A stretch of DNA of 64,000 nucleotides, from assembly GCF_900167335.1 (NCBI RefSeq), contig NZ_FUXI01000002.1:86087-150086 (forward strand), read 5' to 3'. The notes under the pieces were generated by a model that was not told where the DNA came from, ran no database searches, and saw nothing but the letters and a program-made list of their open reading frames with translations. The translations under genes and the position numbers were made by a program. This stretch comes from Pilibacter termitis. Its GTDB lineage: Bacteria; Bacillota; Bacilli; Lactobacillales; Streptococcaceae. This document shows, piece by piece, positions 34,852 through 48,215 of this stretch (positions are counted from its first letter, which is position 1; the number at the start of each line of letters is the position of its first letter).

Positions 34852-37437
34852 TTGGCACAAAGGAAGAAAAAAACAGGTAGAAGAAGTAGCAAAAATAGTA
34901 AAAAACAGCAAGTTCAAAGGCGAGAGATTCTTATTGGGTTAGCTGGGATTTTGATTGCGATTTTTTCTGGCTTTCAATTAGGGTATTTAGGCATACAAGT
35001 GGCGAATATTTTTCGGATTTTCGTTGGGAATTTGTTTGAAATTTTATGTTTGGCAGTGCTTGTTTTTTCTATTTATCTCATTATTTCACCTTTGTTTCAG
35101 TCAAAGGGAAGAGAGAAATTTTGGACGGTGAAACGAATCACTGGGGCAACACTTAGTTTTATGAGTATTTTGCTCATGAACCATGCGTTGATGTTTGACA
35201 GTATCAAAACGAAAAATCCTAATATCCTCTCAACTACATGGGAAATGCTGGTGCTTGATTTTCGGCATGGAAAAGTAGCGGAAAATGTCGGTGGCGGAAT
35301 GATTGGAGCAGTAGAATTTTCGCTCACTCATTTTTTGGTGGCAACATTAGGCAGCTGGCTTATTGCGATTGTGTTGCTCTGTATAGGTATTTGTCTATTT
35401 TTTGGTATTGGTACAAGTGAGCTTTCCGATTGGTTTCATACAGTGAAAGAAAAAATAGAGGAAGACCCTGAAATTTTGGCAAAAAAAGAGGCACTTCGGA
35501 CGCAAAAACAAGAGGCTCGTCAATTGCGAAAAGAACAAAAAGCTCAAGCTAAACTAGAAAAACGTAGTGCGTATTATGAAAAGAGAATGCAAGAATTAGC
35601 AAATTCGCAAGAGAGTGAGCCAGAAGTGGAAGAAACTCCAATTCCGATTTCAACATCTACCCCTACCATTATGCAAAAGGAAGAAGAAATTCTCCCTCCG
35701 CAAACGACGGAATTAGAAACACTCACTCCGTTTTCAGATGAGCCAATTAAGCAAGTTGGCTTGCCAAAAGTTTCACTTTCAAGTGTGAAAGAAGAAGTAG
35801 TGCCAGTGCAAGAAAGTTTGGAACTTGAGGTAGAAGAAGAAACATTTGACCCAAGAGAAATTCCTTTTTCTGATTATGAAGGGGAAGAAGGGGAAGTGTT
35901 AGGTGAAAGAGAAGCCGAAGAGGCTCGTCAACAAGATGTAGCAATCAACAATCTGGCAATTCAAGAGCTAGAAAATCCGAATTATAAATTGCCACAAACA
36001 AGTTTGCTTGACCCAATTCCACCGAGTGATCAGACGGGTGAAATTGCGATTGCTGAGGAAAACATGGAAAAACTTCGCAAGACATTTGAAAGTTTCAAAG
36101 TGGATGCCTCAATCGTCAACGCACAAATTGGGCCGAGTGTAACGAAGTTTGAGGTGAAACCTGCAATTGGTGTTGCGGTTAGTCGTTTTAAAAAGATGAC
36201 CGACGATATTCAGTTGGCTCTTGGAGCGAGAGATTTGCGAATGGAAGCACCAATTCCCGGCAAATCGTTGATAGGGATAGAAGTACCAAACGCTCATATT
36301 TCGCCTGTTAGTTATCGTGACATTGCGGAAAAAATGAAACTTCACAAAGATAAATATTTGGAAGTCCCACTCGGGCGAGATATTTATGGTGGGATTCAAA
36401 CAATGGACTTGAGTGCTATGCCGCACGTACTAGTTGCTGGTGCAACAGGGAGCGGGAAATCTGTGGCGGTAAATGGTATTATCACAAGTATTTTGTTCCA
36501 CGCTAAGCCACATGAAGTGAAAATGGTCATGGTCGACCCGAAAATGGTGGAGTTATCCGTTTATAACGGTATTCCCCACCTTTTAACTCCAGTTGTGACC
36601 AATCCTAAAAAAGCCTCACAGGCACTCAATAAAGTCGTGGAAGAAATGGAACGAAGATATGAGCTATTTGCTCAATTTGGCATTAGAAAAATGGAAAGCT
36701 ACAACGCAATGGTTGATTTTGAAAATGCAAAATTAGGCAAGGGTGCGAAAAAATATGCCAAAATGCCGTATATTGTCGTGATCGTAGATGAAATGGCAGA
36801 TTTGATGATGGTTTCTGGAAAAGAAGTGGAGGCGGCAATTGTCCGTCTGGCACAAAAAGCACGTGCAGCAGGGATTCACATGATTTTGGCGACACAAAGA
36901 CCGAGCGTGGACGTTATCACAGGACTGATCAAGGCAAATATCCCGTCACGCATGGCATTTGCCGTTTCAAGTGGGGTGGATAGTCGGACGATTTTGGATC
37001 AACAAGGAGCTGAAAAACTTCTAGGGCGAGGTGATATGCTCTATTATCCGATTGGTGCAAGTCATCCCATTCGTGTGCAAGGAGCATTTTTAAGTGACCA
37101 AGAAGTCGAACGTGTCGTAGAATTTGTCAAAACACAACAAGAAGTAGTCTATAATGAGAATTTTGATCCCGGAGAAGTGAGCGAAACCGAAGGATTTTCT
37201 GGAGGTAGTAGCAATAGCGAAGTTGATCCACGTTATGAGGAGATTAAAGAATATGTTATCTCGTCAGGAAAAGCAAGTAAAAGTGAATGGCAAAGGGTGT
37301 TCAAGATGAATTTTAACACTGCAACAGTCATTATGGATACGCTAGAAGCCGAGGGAATTGTCGGCCCAGATGAAGGGAAAAAACCACGTAGAGTATTAGT
37401 AAGTGGTGTAGCAAATCACTCAGGAGAAGTTGAATGA
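34852..37437 (+). CDS. ftsK: DNA translocase FtsK/SpoIIIE
   Basis: A large septal DNA pump that moves chromosome ends through the closing septum. Four N-terminal membrane segments (about 25-180), an acidic and Glu/Pro-rich linker, the RecA-like motor with GATGSGKSVAVNG and IVVIVDEMADLMM, and the C-terminal winged-helix gamma domain (DPRYEEIKEYVISSGKAS...). The start is a TTG at 34852 (861 residues) or the in-frame GTG at 34843 (864); both lie behind AGGAAGTAGG. Confidence 0.95.
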   Translation: MAQRKKKTGRRSSKNSKKQQVQRREILIGLAGILIAIFSGFQLGYLGIQVANIFRIFVGNLFEILCLAVLVFSIYLIISPLFQSKGREKFWTVKRITGATLSFMSILLMNHALMFDSIKTKNPNILSTTWEMLVLDFRHGKVAENVGGGMIGAVEFSLTHFLVATLGSWLIAIVLLCIGICLFFGIGTSELSDWFHTVKEKIEEDPEILAKKEALRTQKQEARQLRKEQKAQAKLEKRSAYYEKRMQELANSQESEPEVEETPIPISTSTPTIMQKEEEILPPQTTELETLTPFSDEPIKQVGLPKVSLSSVKEEVVPVQESLELEVEEETFDPREIPFSDYEGEEGEVLGEREAEEARQQDVAINNLAIQELENPNYKLPQTSLLDPIPPSDQTGEIAIAEENMEKLRKTFESFKVDASIVNAQIGPSVTKFEVKPAIGVAVSRFKKMTDDIQLALGARDLRMEAPIPGKSLIGIEVPNAHISPVSYRDIAEKMKLHKDKYLEVPLGRDIYGGIQTMDLSAMPHVLVAGATGSGKSVAVNGIITSILFHAKPHEVKMVMVDPKMVELSVYNGIPHLLTPVVTNPKKASQALNKVVEEMERRYELFAQFGIRKMESYNAMVDFENAKLGKGAKKYAKMPYIVVIVDEMADLMMVSGKEVEAAIVRLAQKARAAGIHMILATQRPSVDVITGLIKANIPSRMAFAVSSGVDSRTILDQQGAEKLLGRGDMLYYPIGASHPIRVQGAFLSDQEVERVVEFVKTQQEVVYNENFDPGEVSETEGFSGGSSNSEVDPRYEEIKEYVISSGKASKSEWQRVFKMNFNTATVIMDTLEAEGIVGPDEGKKPRRVLVSGVANHSGEVE

Positions 37438-37442
37438 GTTCA

Positions 37443-37472
37443 AACCGTATGAAAATTTCATGCGGTTTTTTG
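37443..37472 (+). terminator. Terminator after ftsK
   Basis: AACCGTATGAA pairs with TTCATGCGGTT around AAT, followed by TTTT. Confidence 0.9.
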
Positions 37473-37634
37473 GTCGTTTGTATTCGTATTCTCTTGCAAG
37501 TTTTCTCTGTAAAGCGTAGAGCAAGTGAGTGAAAAACGCTCGTTTTATGAAAGATGAAAGGGTTTTTCCTTGAAAATTTCTTCCACTTTCTTTATACTTG
37601 AATATATTACAGTAAAGAAAGGTGGAGAACATCA

Positions 37635-38174
37635 ATGAAAAGTATTTTAGATATTTTTTTAAAGGAACATGGAAAAACAAGGTATGAAGTTGCAAAGAAC
37701 TCTGGGGTATTAGAAACCACACTTTCCAAGGCGAATCGGCGAGACCCTGAGACTTATACAGTAAAGACGATTTCAGGAATTGCAAAAGCAGTGAATAAAA
37801 CTCCCGGCGAAGTGTTGGATAGGTTGATAGAAATAAAAGAATCAGATGAATTGTACGTTGTGACGACTTTTTCAGAACTTAAACAACGTGTGAAAGAACA
37901 AGAAGATGAATTTGTGATAAAAGGAGATCTTCATGGACTTATTAGAGAACTCGAGAGAGAACGACTTTCTGAGACGGTGGAGTTAGGATTTCAAATTGGC
38001 ACTCGTGGTCTAGGGGCAACACAGATGTGGATAATTACGAGAATAGTAAATTTATTTGAAGACGTGTCAAATAGAGAAAGGGAAATTATGAAACAAGATA
38101 TTTCTACTTTATATAGGACGGAATTTATTGATGAAACTACTGCGAAATTAAGATTGAAGCAGTTGGGGTATTAG
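37635..38174 (+). CDS. XRE-type helix-turn-helix protein
   Basis: A 179-residue protein. The N-terminal ~65 residues (TRYEVAKNSGVLETTLSKAN) fit a Cro/CI-like helix-turn-helix, although the fit is loose. The rest is charged and helical with no recognised domain. AAGGTGGAG precedes the ATG. Targets are unknown; the lipoprotein gene 37 bp downstream may be co-transcribed. Confidence 0.65.
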   Translation: MKSILDIFLKEHGKTRYEVAKNSGVLETTLSKANRRDPETYTVKTISGIAKAVNKTPGEVLDRLIEIKESDELYVVTTFSELKQRVKEQEDEFVIKGDLHGLIRELERERLSETVELGFQIGTRGLGATQMWIITRIVNLFEDVSNREREIMKQDISTLYRTEFIDETTAKLRLKQLGY

Positions 38175-38211
38175 CGGTTGTTTTACTTAGAGTTTGCGAG
38201 GTGGTGAAAAA

Positions 38212-38976
38212 ATGTTCAAAAGAAGAAAAAGGTGTAGTTTTCTTGTGATTACCTTCGCTTTGTTGTTTTTGATAGGTTGTCTTCCAAAGGGAAAAAATTC
38301 TTCTCCAACGGAGAAAGAGGCGAAGGAAATCGGGGAATATTATGCGGAATATGTTTTATATGGGCAAAACGAGGAAAAGTCAAGAGAGTTCTTTTACGAT
38401 TTCCCAATGTTAGAAGAACGCTTGGCGTCAACGGATTTGTATGCAGAATATCCTGTATATTATTTAGATGTGCCGAAAGAGGAAATAGATGACGAGGAAG
38501 AATTTTTACTCACACCGAGACAAAAGGAAGTGAAAAAAGCCATTCTTTCCCAATTTCATGAAAAAACAAGCTGCAAGGTGATTGATGTAAACTTGACTGG
38601 GCAGACTGCGAAAATTACCTATGAAATCGTTGGATTAGATACCATTCAGGTTTTTCAAAATGCTGAGGAGGATTTTCTAAAGGAAATAGACGTTTCAAAA
38701 AAGTATTCAGTGGAATTTGACACATATGAAATTTGGTACGAGGTGCTAGAAAAACAGCTCAAACAAATTCCAATCAGTTCTGCCAAAACGATTTCCTTGA
38801 AGTTTATTCATGAAAATGGCAAGTGGAGAATACCGAAAACTAAAAGTGATGACGAATTTCGCTTTCAAGCACTTCACGGGGTGAATACATGGGAATATAA
38901 TGATTTGCTTGATGAAATAGTAGGACAATCTTCCCAACAGTTAGAAGAAAATCAAACTGAGACAGTGGGGTTATAG
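38212..38976 (+). CDS. Lipoprotein of unknown function
   Basis: A 254-residue lipoprotein with a basic N-terminus (MFKRRKRCS), a hydrophobic stretch and the lipobox FLIGC. The mature part is acidic, with a pattern (EIGEYYAEYVLYGQN..., ISLKFIHENGKWRI) reminiscent of NTF2-like or DUF5105-type lipoproteins. No function can be given. The start at 38212 follows GAGGTGGTG; a longer frame from 38194 has no site. Confidence 0.75.
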   Translation: MFKRRKRCSFLVITFALLFLIGCLPKGKNSSPTEKEAKEIGEYYAEYVLYGQNEEKSREFFYDFPMLEERLASTDLYAEYPVYYLDVPKEEIDDEEEFLLTPRQKEVKKAILSQFHEKTSCKVIDVNLTGQTAKITYEIVGLDTIQVFQNAEEDFLKEIDVSKKYSVEFDTYEIWYEVLEKQLKQIPISSAKTISLKFIHENGKWRIPKTKSDDEFRFQALHGVNTWEYNDLLDEIVGQSSQQLEENQTETVGL

Positions 38977-39109
38977 GTACCTCTAAAAAAATGCAATATA
39001 TTTTTGTTTTTTATAGCGAGAAAATCAATTTTAGAGTAAAATAATGAGTGAAACTTTCTACGGATTTATTCCGTACAAAATTCAAACATAAGAATAGGAG
39101 AATTATTCA

Positions 39110-39805
39110 ATGGTAAAATTAGTTTTTGCTCGTCATGGACTTTCTGAATGGAATCAAAAGAACCTTTTCACAGGTTGGGCTGATGTAGATTTGGCTGAAC
39201 AAGGTGTAGAGGAAGCAATTAAAGCAGGTTTGCTTGTAAAAGAAGCAGGAATTGAATTTGATATTGCTTATACTTCAGTATTGAAGCGTGCAATCAAAAC
39301 AACAAATTACGTTTTAGAGTATTCAGATCAACTTTGGGTGCCAGTTGAAAAATCTTGGCGTTTGAATGAACGTCATTATGGCGGTTTGACAGGATTGAAC
39401 AAAGCTGATGCAGCTGCAAAACATGGAGACGAACAAGTGCATATTTGGCGTCGTTCTTACGATGTGTTGCCTCCAGACATGGCACGTGATGATGAGTATT
39501 CAGCACACAACGATCGCCGTTATGCTTTGCTTGATGACACAGTTGTTCCAGATGCTGAAAACTTGAAAGTAACGCTTGAACGTGCATTGCCATTCTGGGA
39601 AGACAAAATTGCTCCAGCATTGAAAGAAGGAAAAAATGTATTTGTAGGTGCACATGGAAACTCTATTCGTGCATTGGTAAAACACATTGAAGGTCTTTCT
39701 GATGATGAAATCATGGGTGTAGAAATTCCAAACTTCCCACCACTTGTTTACGACTTTGATGAAAAATTAAATGTCGTGAAAAAGTACTATCTTGAAGAAA
39801 AATAG
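39110..39805 (+). CDS. gpmA: 2,3-bisphosphoglycerate-dependent phosphoglycerate mutase
   Basis: A 231-residue glycolytic enzyme that interconverts 3- and 2-phosphoglycerate. The phospho-His motif is [10 protein letters not shown] (His9), with [22 protein letters not shown] and the second His in [11 protein letters not shown]. The product is abundant in fermenters; codon use here is biased as in other highly expressed genes. An FR1 repeat begins at the stop codon. Confidence 0.96.
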   Translation: MVKLVFARHGLSEWNQKNLFTGWADVDLAEQGVEEAIKAGLLVKEAGIEFDIAYTSVLKRAIKTTNYVLEYSDQLWVPVEKSWRLNERHYGGLTGLNKADAAAKHGDEQVHIWRRSYDVLPPDMARDDEYSAHNDRRYALLDDTVVPDAENLKVTLERALPFWEDKIAPALKEGKNVFVGAHGNSIRALVKHIEGLSDDEIMGVEIPNFPPLVYDFDEKLNVVKKYYLEEK

Positions 39806-39912
39806 AAAAGCGAGCGGGGCGTTCAGGGTTTTGTCGTAGTGAGCCACAGCATTTACTTGCTGGAAACGTAGTTTCCAGTGCTGTTGCGAACAGCGACCAG
39901 CCCTTCACTACT
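39805..39912 (+). repeat. FR1 palindromic repeat
   Basis: Starts AAAAGCGAGCGGGGCG; the inner arms GCTGGAAAC and GTTTCCAG pair, and GGGTTTTGTCG matches CGACCAGCCC only partly. The right end (CACTACTAGCC) is degenerate. Confidence 0.75.
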
Positions 39913-39930
39913 AGCCCAAAATCATTTTCA

Positions 39931-39966
39931 AACTGAGAAACTCGTATTGGTTTCTCAGTTTTTTTA
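39931..39966 (+). terminator. Terminator after gpmA
   Basis: AACTGAGAAAC and GTTTCTCAGTT form an 11-bp stem with TTTTT behind. Confidence 0.9.
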
Positions 39967-40027
39967 CTTACCTCTAAAATTAACCAATCTTTTTCTTTCT
40001 TCATCTTTTTTTTTAGTCATTTTCTGC

Positions 40028-40033
40028 TATAAT
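40028..40033 (+). promoter_or_regulatory. -10 box upstream of tagO
   Basis: CTGCTATAATAG contains a consensus TATAAT; an FR2 repeat lies between it and the gene. Confidence 0.5.
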
Positions 40034-40073
40034 AGACAAGAAGTAGGTTAAATTTATTTGTGTGAAATTCAAA

Positions 40074-40143
40074 GTGTTTCTAAAAACCTATGGTTACTAA
40101 AATGCTTGTTTTGAATTGAAAAGAAGTTTTTAGAGGCACCCTT
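40074..40143 (+). repeat. FR2 palindromic repeat
   Basis: GTTTCTAAAAACCT on the left and AAGTTTTTAGAGGCACCC on the right. It lies in the leader of the next gene, so it would be transcribed with it. Confidence 0.65.
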
Positions 40144-40190
40144 AACATTTGATAGTTACTTCAAGCAGAATGATTGAAAGTTGGATTATT

Positions 40191-41372
40191 ATGGGATTTA
40201 CCATTAGCTATATTATTACGTTATTTATTACAGTTTTTATTTCGCTATTGTTGACACCTTTAGTGAAAAAGTTGGCTTTTAAAATTGGGGCGGTAGATGT
40301 GCCGAATAAACGCAGGATTAATAAAACAACAATGCCTACGGCAGGAGGATTGGCGATTTTTCTTGCGTTCGCCTTTTCGACACTTGTTTTAATCAACCGA
40401 CAACTCATTGAAGTGGATTATTTTCGCTATGTTTTGCCGATTGTTGTATCAGGTGGAATGATTGTTGTGACAGGTTTGATTGATGATATTCGTGAAATTC
40501 GTCCGTGGCAAAAATCAATAGGTATATTGCTTGCAAGTTGCGTGATTTATTTCTTTACGGAAGTACATTTTGACTCCATTACCATACCCGGTATTGTTCG
40601 CTGGTTGTCACTTCCAGACTATATCAGTTTTCCTTTGACGATTATCTGGATTTTCGCTTTGACCAATGCGGTCAATTTGATTGACGGACTGGACGGTTTG
40701 GTTAGTGGTGTTTCGATTATTTCGCTCACAACCGTAGGGATTGTCGGATTTTTCTTTTTGCCTTTGCAAAGTGTATTTATTCCGATTACGATTTTTGCAC
40801 TTGTTGCCGCCATTATCGGCTTTTTTCCGCACAATTATCACCCAGCAACGATTTATCTTGGAGATACGGGTGCGTTATTTATTGGCTTTATGATCTCGGT
40901 CATGTCGTTACAAGGGTTGAAAAATGCGACATTTGTTGCGGTTTTAACGCCTATGTTTGTGCTAGGAGTGCCGATTACTGATACACTTTTTGCGATTATC
41001 CGCAGAAAATTGAACAACCAATCGGTGACGAGTCCAGATAGAGCACATTTACACCATAGATTGCTCGCTCTTGGTTTTTCACATCGTGCAGCAGTATTAA
41101 CGATTTATGGCATTTCTCTTGTGTTTAGCTTTATTGCACTTTTGCTAAATTACACGAGTAAAATTGGGATTATTTTGCTTGTCATTGCGGCAATTTTCGG
41201 GATTGAGTTATTTATTGAGCTAATTGGTGTATTAGGTGAAAATCGTCAACCATTGCTCAAAGCATTGAAAGTTATCGGCAATCGTGATTATCGACAAAAG
41301 ATTCACAAGCGAAAAGAACGTATGAAGGAAATCAAACGAGTACTCAAGAAAAATGAAAAAGGGGAAGGGTAG
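40191..41372 (+). CDS. tagO: Undecaprenyl-phosphate GlcNAc-1-phosphate transferase
   Basis: A 393-residue polytopic enzyme of the MraY/WecA family that starts wall teichoic acid or polysaccharide synthesis by moving GlcNAc-1-P onto undecaprenyl phosphate. Motifs: TPTAGG-like MPTAGGLAIF, LIDDIREIRPW, NAVNLIDGLDGLVSG, LGDTGALFIGF and AHLHHRLLALGFSH. The start is uncertain: ATG 40191 with AGTTGGA fits homologue length, while upstream in-frame starts reach 40149. It is followed 95 bp later by a CDP-glycerol transferase gene, supporting a teichoic acid role. Confidence 0.9.
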   Translation: MGFTISYIITLFITVFISLLLTPLVKKLAFKIGAVDVPNKRRINKTTMPTAGGLAIFLAFAFSTLVLINRQLIEVDYFRYVLPIVVSGGMIVVTGLIDDIREIRPWQKSIGILLASCVIYFFTEVHFDSITIPGIVRWLSLPDYISFPLTIIWIFALTNAVNLIDGLDGLVSGVSIISLTTVGIVGFFFLPLQSVFIPITIFALVAAIIGFFPHNYHPATIYLGDTGALFIGFMISVMSLQGLKNATFVAVLTPMFVLGVPITDTLFAIIRRKLNNQSVTSPDRAHLHHRLLALGFSHRAAVLTIYGISLVFSFIALLLNYTSKIGIILLVIAAIFGIELFIELIGVLGENRQPLLKALKVIGNRDYRQKIHKRKERMKEIKRVLKKNEKGEG

Positions 41373-41467
41373 CTCTTAATTTTATTTTTACTAGAAAATA
41401 AAGAAACGCAGAAATTTGTGATTTTTACAGGTATCCTTTTGAATAAATGAGCGAGGACAGTGATAAA

Positions 41468-42670
41468 ATGTTAAAAACAGCATATATGAACGCCGTTCAT
41501 TTTGTTTCCCAAATGCACGCAAAGGGGGAAACAGAGAAGGTAGTTTATTTGATGAGTTTTTCGGATAATAATACACATCTACTCAATGAACTGGCAAATT
41601 TTTATGAAAATAGATTGGTTGTTTGTTATACAAAAAATACTCTAAAAGAGGCACTTCGATTAGAAAAATTAGGTGTGGAAATTCTATGTCTTGATGAAAA
41701 GCGGACACTTTTTCGCAAGATACTCCCTATTTTGTCGAAAACCAAATTGATTTTGGCGGATAATTATTTTGTCGTACTTGGCGGAATTGAAATGCACCCA
41801 GAGGTGAAAGTCATTCAACTTTGGCACGCAGTCGGTGCGATGAAAAAATTTGGCTGGGATGCAGTCAGTACAGCTCAAAAATCAGCAAATGACAAGGCAC
41901 GATACACTTCTGTCTATGCAAAATTTACGCATTTTGTGGTGGCAAGTGAAAAAATGGCACGTGTATTTGAGCAATCATGGCTTGCAGGACCTGAAAAAAT
42001 GTTGAAATTCGGCAATCCAAGGTGTGACGTGTATTTTGATAAAGAATTTTTGAAAAAAAGCAAAGAGAAATTTCTTGAAACATTGCCAGAAGCGAAAGAG
42101 AAAAAAGTGATTATGTACGCTCCGACGTTTCGTGAGGCAGGTTTTGGCAAGGTGCCACTAGGCTTGAAACAAATGAACGCTTTTTTAGAACGAGAGAATC
42201 TTTTGCTCTATGTTCGTTTGCACCCAAAAGAAATCGGTTTGCAAAAGGAAATTCAGGGATATTCTTCGATTTGCTCTAGTATTGGGATTTTACAGCTAGA
42301 GGAAATTTTGCCGAATATTGACTTGTTGATTAGTGATTATTCCTCTGTGCCGTTTGAGTACACTTTGGCAAAACCAGAGGGGAAATTATTCTTCTACGTG
42401 CCAGATTGTGAGCAATATGAGCAAGAAGTTGGTTTGAGTGAGGGGTATCGTGAGTGGGTGCCGGGAGAAATTTTTGAAACGCAAGGAGAATTAATGCGTG
42501 CTATTCAAGAATTTGCTCATCCAAAAGAGGAAGAAATCTCAGAAGATGTGGCACGACCAAGTTTTAAACGTGTGCCAATTACATTTGCCGCATTTAACCA
42601 ATTATGGAATACGAAAAACAACGGCATGGCAACGCAAAGGTTAATGGATTATTTAAAAGCAATGAAGTAA
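41468..42670 (+). CDS. CDP-glycerol glycerophosphotransferase family protein
   Basis: A 400-residue TagB/TagF-type transferase. Typical segments are VIQLWHAVGAMKKFGWD, IMYAPTFREAG, YVRLHPKE and LLISDYSSVPFEYTLA, the last being the CDP-binding signature. The family adds glycerol phosphate units to teichoic acid or related polymers on the inner face of the membrane. The ATG at 41468 is preceded by GAGGA; an alternative start is 41447. Whether it primes (TagB) or polymerises (TagF) is not clear; the length fits a primase-like TagB. Confidence 0.85.
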   Translation: MLKTAYMNAVHFVSQMHAKGETEKVVYLMSFSDNNTHLLNELANFYENRLVVCYTKNTLKEALRLEKLGVEILCLDEKRTLFRKILPILSKTKLILADNYFVVLGGIEMHPEVKVIQLWHAVGAMKKFGWDAVSTAQKSANDKARYTSVYAKFTHFVVASEKMARVFEQSWLAGPEKMLKFGNPRCDVYFDKEFLKKSKEKFLETLPEAKEKKVIMYAPTFREAGFGKVPLGLKQMNAFLERENLLLYVRLHPKEIGLQKEIQGYSSICSSIGILQLEEILPNIDLLISDYSSVPFEYTLAKPEGKLFFYVPDCEQYEQEVGLSEGYREWVPGEIFETQGELMRAIQEFAHPKEEEISEDVARPSFKRVPITFAAFNQLWNTKNNGMATQRLMDYLKAMK

Positions 42671-42675
42671 CTTTT

Positions 42676-42709
42676 AAAAGAGGTGAGAATTGTTTTCACC
42701 TCTTTTTCA
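42676..42709 (+). terminator. Terminator after the CDP-glycerol transferase gene
   Basis: AAAGAGGTGA pairs with TCACCTCTTT, followed by TT. Confidence 0.85.
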
Positions 42710-42763
42710 AACAGCAAAATTGAAGAATTAAAAAACCTAGTTTACAATAAGGAAAAGGAATTA

Positions 42764-42842
42764 AAGGCATCTCTAAAAACTCCGGTTAATCCAAAAACGG
42801 AAAACTAGAAATTTTGGGTAAATGTGAGTTTTTAGAGGTGCT
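42764..42842 (+). repeat. FR2 palindromic repeat upstream of the suf operon
   Basis: GGCATCTCTAAAAACTCC and GTGAGTTTTTAGAGGTGC are the outer arms, with CCAAAA / TTTTGG inside. It ends 26 bp before sufC. Confidence 0.8.
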
Positions 42843-42867
42843 AAAAATAGATAACAGGAGGGAAATT

Positions 42868-43635
42868 ATGTCAACATTAGAAATAAAAAATCTTCATGTT
42901 CGCATTGAAGAGAAAGAAATATTAAAAGGTGTGAATTTAACAATGAAAACTGGGGAAATTCACGCAATTATGGGTCCAAATGGAACGGGGAAATCTACAC
43001 TTTCTGCGGCGATTATGGGCAACCCTAGCTATGAGATAACTGAGGGTGAGATTTTGCTTGACGGTGAAAACATTTTGGAATGGGAAGTAGATGAACGTGC
43101 CAGAGCGGGACTTTTCCTTGCCATGCAATATCCAAGTGAAATTCCGGGGATTACGAACGCTGAATTTATGCGAGCAGCAATCAATAGCAGACGATCGGAA
43201 GATGAAAAAATTTCTGTTATGGATTTCATTGAAAAATTAGATGAAAAAATGGAACTTTTGAATATGCCAGAAGAAATGGCAGAACGTTATTTGAACGAAG
43301 GATTTTCTGGTGGAGAGAAAAAACGCAATGAAATTTTGCAACTTCTTATGTTAGAGCCGACATTTGCAATTTTGGACGAAATTGATTCAGGGCTTGACAT
43401 TGATGCGTTGAAAGTTGTATCAAAAGGTGTGAACGCAATGCGTGGCGAGAGTTTCGGTGCGATGATTATTACACATTACCAACGTTTATTGAACTATATT
43501 ACACCAGATGTTGTTCATATTATGATGGAGGGAAAAGTGGTCATGACAGGGGACGCTGAGCTTGCCAAACGTTTGGAAAAAGAAGGTTACCGAGGCATTT
43601 CAAGAGAACTTGGGATTGATTACGAGGAGGAATAG
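42868..43635 (+). CDS. sufC: Fe-S cluster assembly ATPase SufC
   Basis: A 255-residue ABC-type ATPase of the SufBCD scaffold. It shows Walker A GPNGTGKST, the signature GFSGGEKKRNEIL and Walker B AILDEIDSGLD, all typical of SufC. The start at 42868 is set by CAGGAGG. First gene of sufCDSUB, the standard order in Firmicutes. Confidence 0.97.
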   Translation: MSTLEIKNLHVRIEEKEILKGVNLTMKTGEIHAIMGPNGTGKSTLSAAIMGNPSYEITEGEILLDGENILEWEVDERARAGLFLAMQYPSEIPGITNAEFMRAAINSRRSEDEKISVMDFIEKLDEKMELLNMPEEMAERYLNEGFSGGEKKRNEILQLLMLEPTFAILDEIDSGLDIDALKVVSKGVNAMRGESFGAMIITHYQRLLNYITPDVVHIMMEGKVVMTGDAELAKRLEKEGYRGISRELGIDYEEE

Positions 43636-43637
43636 GC

Positions 43638-46565
<2,928 letters not shown>

Positions 46566-46601
46566 AAAATAAAACAATAAAAAATGAATAGGAGGAAAGA
46601 C

Positions 46602-48005
46602 ATGACGGAAGAAATAAAACCTATTGATTTAGGTGAGTATAAATTTGGTTTTCACGATGATGTCAAACCACTTTATTCAACAGGAAAAGGATTGACAGAG
46701 GAGATTGTTCGTGAAATTTCACATACAAAAGGAGAACCAGAATGGATGTTGGAATTTCGTTTGAAATCTCTTGAGGCATTTCACAAAATGCCTATGCAGA
46801 CGTGGGGGGCAGATTTGAGTGACATCAACTTTGATGACATCATCTACTACCAAAAACCAAGTGACAAACCAGCAAGAGATTGGGACGATGTGCCAGATAA
46901 AATCAAAGAAACCTTTGAACGCATTGGGATTCCTGAAGCAGAACGTGCCTATCTTGCAGGAGCATCCGCTCAATATGAGAGCGAAGTAGTTTACCATAAT
47001 ATGAAAGAGGAGTTTGAAAAATTAGGGATTATTTTCACAGACACCGACTCGGCGTTAAAAGAATACCCTGATTTATTCAAACAATATTTTGCCAAACTTG
47101 TGCCACCAACAGACAATAAATTGGCAGCACTTAACTCTGCAGTGTGGAGTGGAGGAACATTTATCTATGTACCAAAAGGTGTAAGAGTAGATATTCCACT
47201 TCAAACGTACTTCCGTATCAATGCGGAAAATACGGGGCAGTTTGAGCGTACTTTGATTATTGTAGATGAGGGTGCAAGTGTGCATTATGTTGAAGGCTGT
47301 ACTGCACCGACTTATTCAAGTAATTCTTTACACGCTGCGGTAGTAGAAATTTTCACGCTTGAGGGTGCTTACACTCGTTACACCACCATTCAAAACTGGA
47401 GCGACAATGTTTACAATTTGGTAACCAAACGTGCCAAAGCTGAAAAAGATGCGACAGTTGAATGGATTGACGGCAATCTTGGGGCAAAAGTGACGATGAA
47501 ATATCCTGCGGTCTATCTTGACGGTGAGGGAGCAAGAGGAACAATGCTTTCTATTGCCTTTGCAGGAGCAGGGCAAGTGCAAGATACAGGGGCGAAAATG
47601 ATTCACAATGCTCCAAACACATCAAGCTCAATTGTTTCTAAATCAATTGCCAAAGACGGTGGTGAGGTAAACTATCGTGGGCAAGTGACCTTTTCAAAAG
47701 CGAGCAAAAAGTCAGGTTCGCATATTGAATGTGATACGATTATCATGGACGATAAGTCAAAATCTGACACCATTCCATTTAACGAAATACACAATTCACA
47801 AGTTGCCTTAGAGCATGAGGCGAAAGTTTCCAAAATCTCAGAGGAGCAGCTCTATTATTTAATGAGCCGAGGACTCTCTGAAAGCGAAGCAACCGAAATG
47901 ATTGTAATGGGCTTTGTAGAGCCATTTACGAAAGAGTTGCCAATGGAGTATGCGGTGGAGTTGAATCGGTTGATTAGTTATGAAATGGAAGGGAGTGTGG
48001 GGTAA
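46602..48005 (+). CDS. sufB: Fe-S cluster assembly protein SufB
   Basis: A 467-residue scaffold subunit that carries the nascent cluster with SufC and SufD. Conserved segments include [39 protein letters not shown] and [20 protein letters not shown] sets the start at 46602. It ends the suf operon, with a strong terminator after it. Confidence 0.97.
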   Translation: MTEEIKPIDLGEYKFGFHDDVKPLYSTGKGLTEEIVREISHTKGEPEWMLEFRLKSLEAFHKMPMQTWGADLSDINFDDIIYYQKPSDKPARDWDDVPDKIKETFERIGIPEAERAYLAGASAQYESEVVYHNMKEEFEKLGIIFTDTDSALKEYPDLFKQYFAKLVPPTDNKLAALNSAVWSGGTFIYVPKGVRVDIPLQTYFRINAENTGQFERTLIIVDEGASVHYVEGCTAPTYSSNSLHAAVVEIFTLEGAYTRYTTIQNWSDNVYNLVTKRAKAEKDATVEWIDGNLGAKVTMKYPAVYLDGEGARGTMLSIAFAGAGQVQDTGAKMIHNAPNTSSSIVSKSIAKDGGEVNYRGQVTFSKASKKSGSHIECDTIIMDDKSKSDTIPFNEIHNSQVALEHEAKVSKISEEQLYYLMSRGLSESEATEMIVMGFVEPFTKELPMEYAVELNRLISYEMEGSVG

Positions 48006-48013
48006 TTCTCACG

Positions 48014-48058
48014 CAAACGCTAGAAACGTTGAAATAATAACGTTTCTAGCGTTTTTTA
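48014..48058 (+). terminator. Terminator of the suf operon
   Basis: A 16-bp perfect stem (AAACGCTAGAAACGTT with AACGTTTCTAGCGTTT) followed by TTT. Confidence 0.95.
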
Positions 48059-48083
48059 TACAAATTAAATTAAGGGTACCTCA

Positions 48084-48195
48084 AAAAAACTTGGCATAAA
48101 GATTGTGTTTATAGGAAAGAAAAAGAACAAAGATGCGGATTTTTTCATTTGAGGGTACTCATTCTTTTTTAGACTATATCGGAGTGGAAAGCTAA
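48084..48195 (+). pseudogene. 3' fragment of a lost Nudix-HAD-like gene
   Basis: This 112-bp stretch resembles the last 111 bp of the gene at 49167-50264. KKLGIKIVFIG aligns with KKLGMRTVLVG, then AACAAAGATGCGGA aligns with AACAAAGAGGCTGA and ACTATATCGGAGTGGAAAGC with ACTATATCGAAGTGGAAAGC. A one-base insertion breaks the frame. It is a diverged tail, not a recent duplicate. Confidence 0.7.
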
Positions 48196-48215
48196 TACTG
48201 ATTTAAAATAAAAAC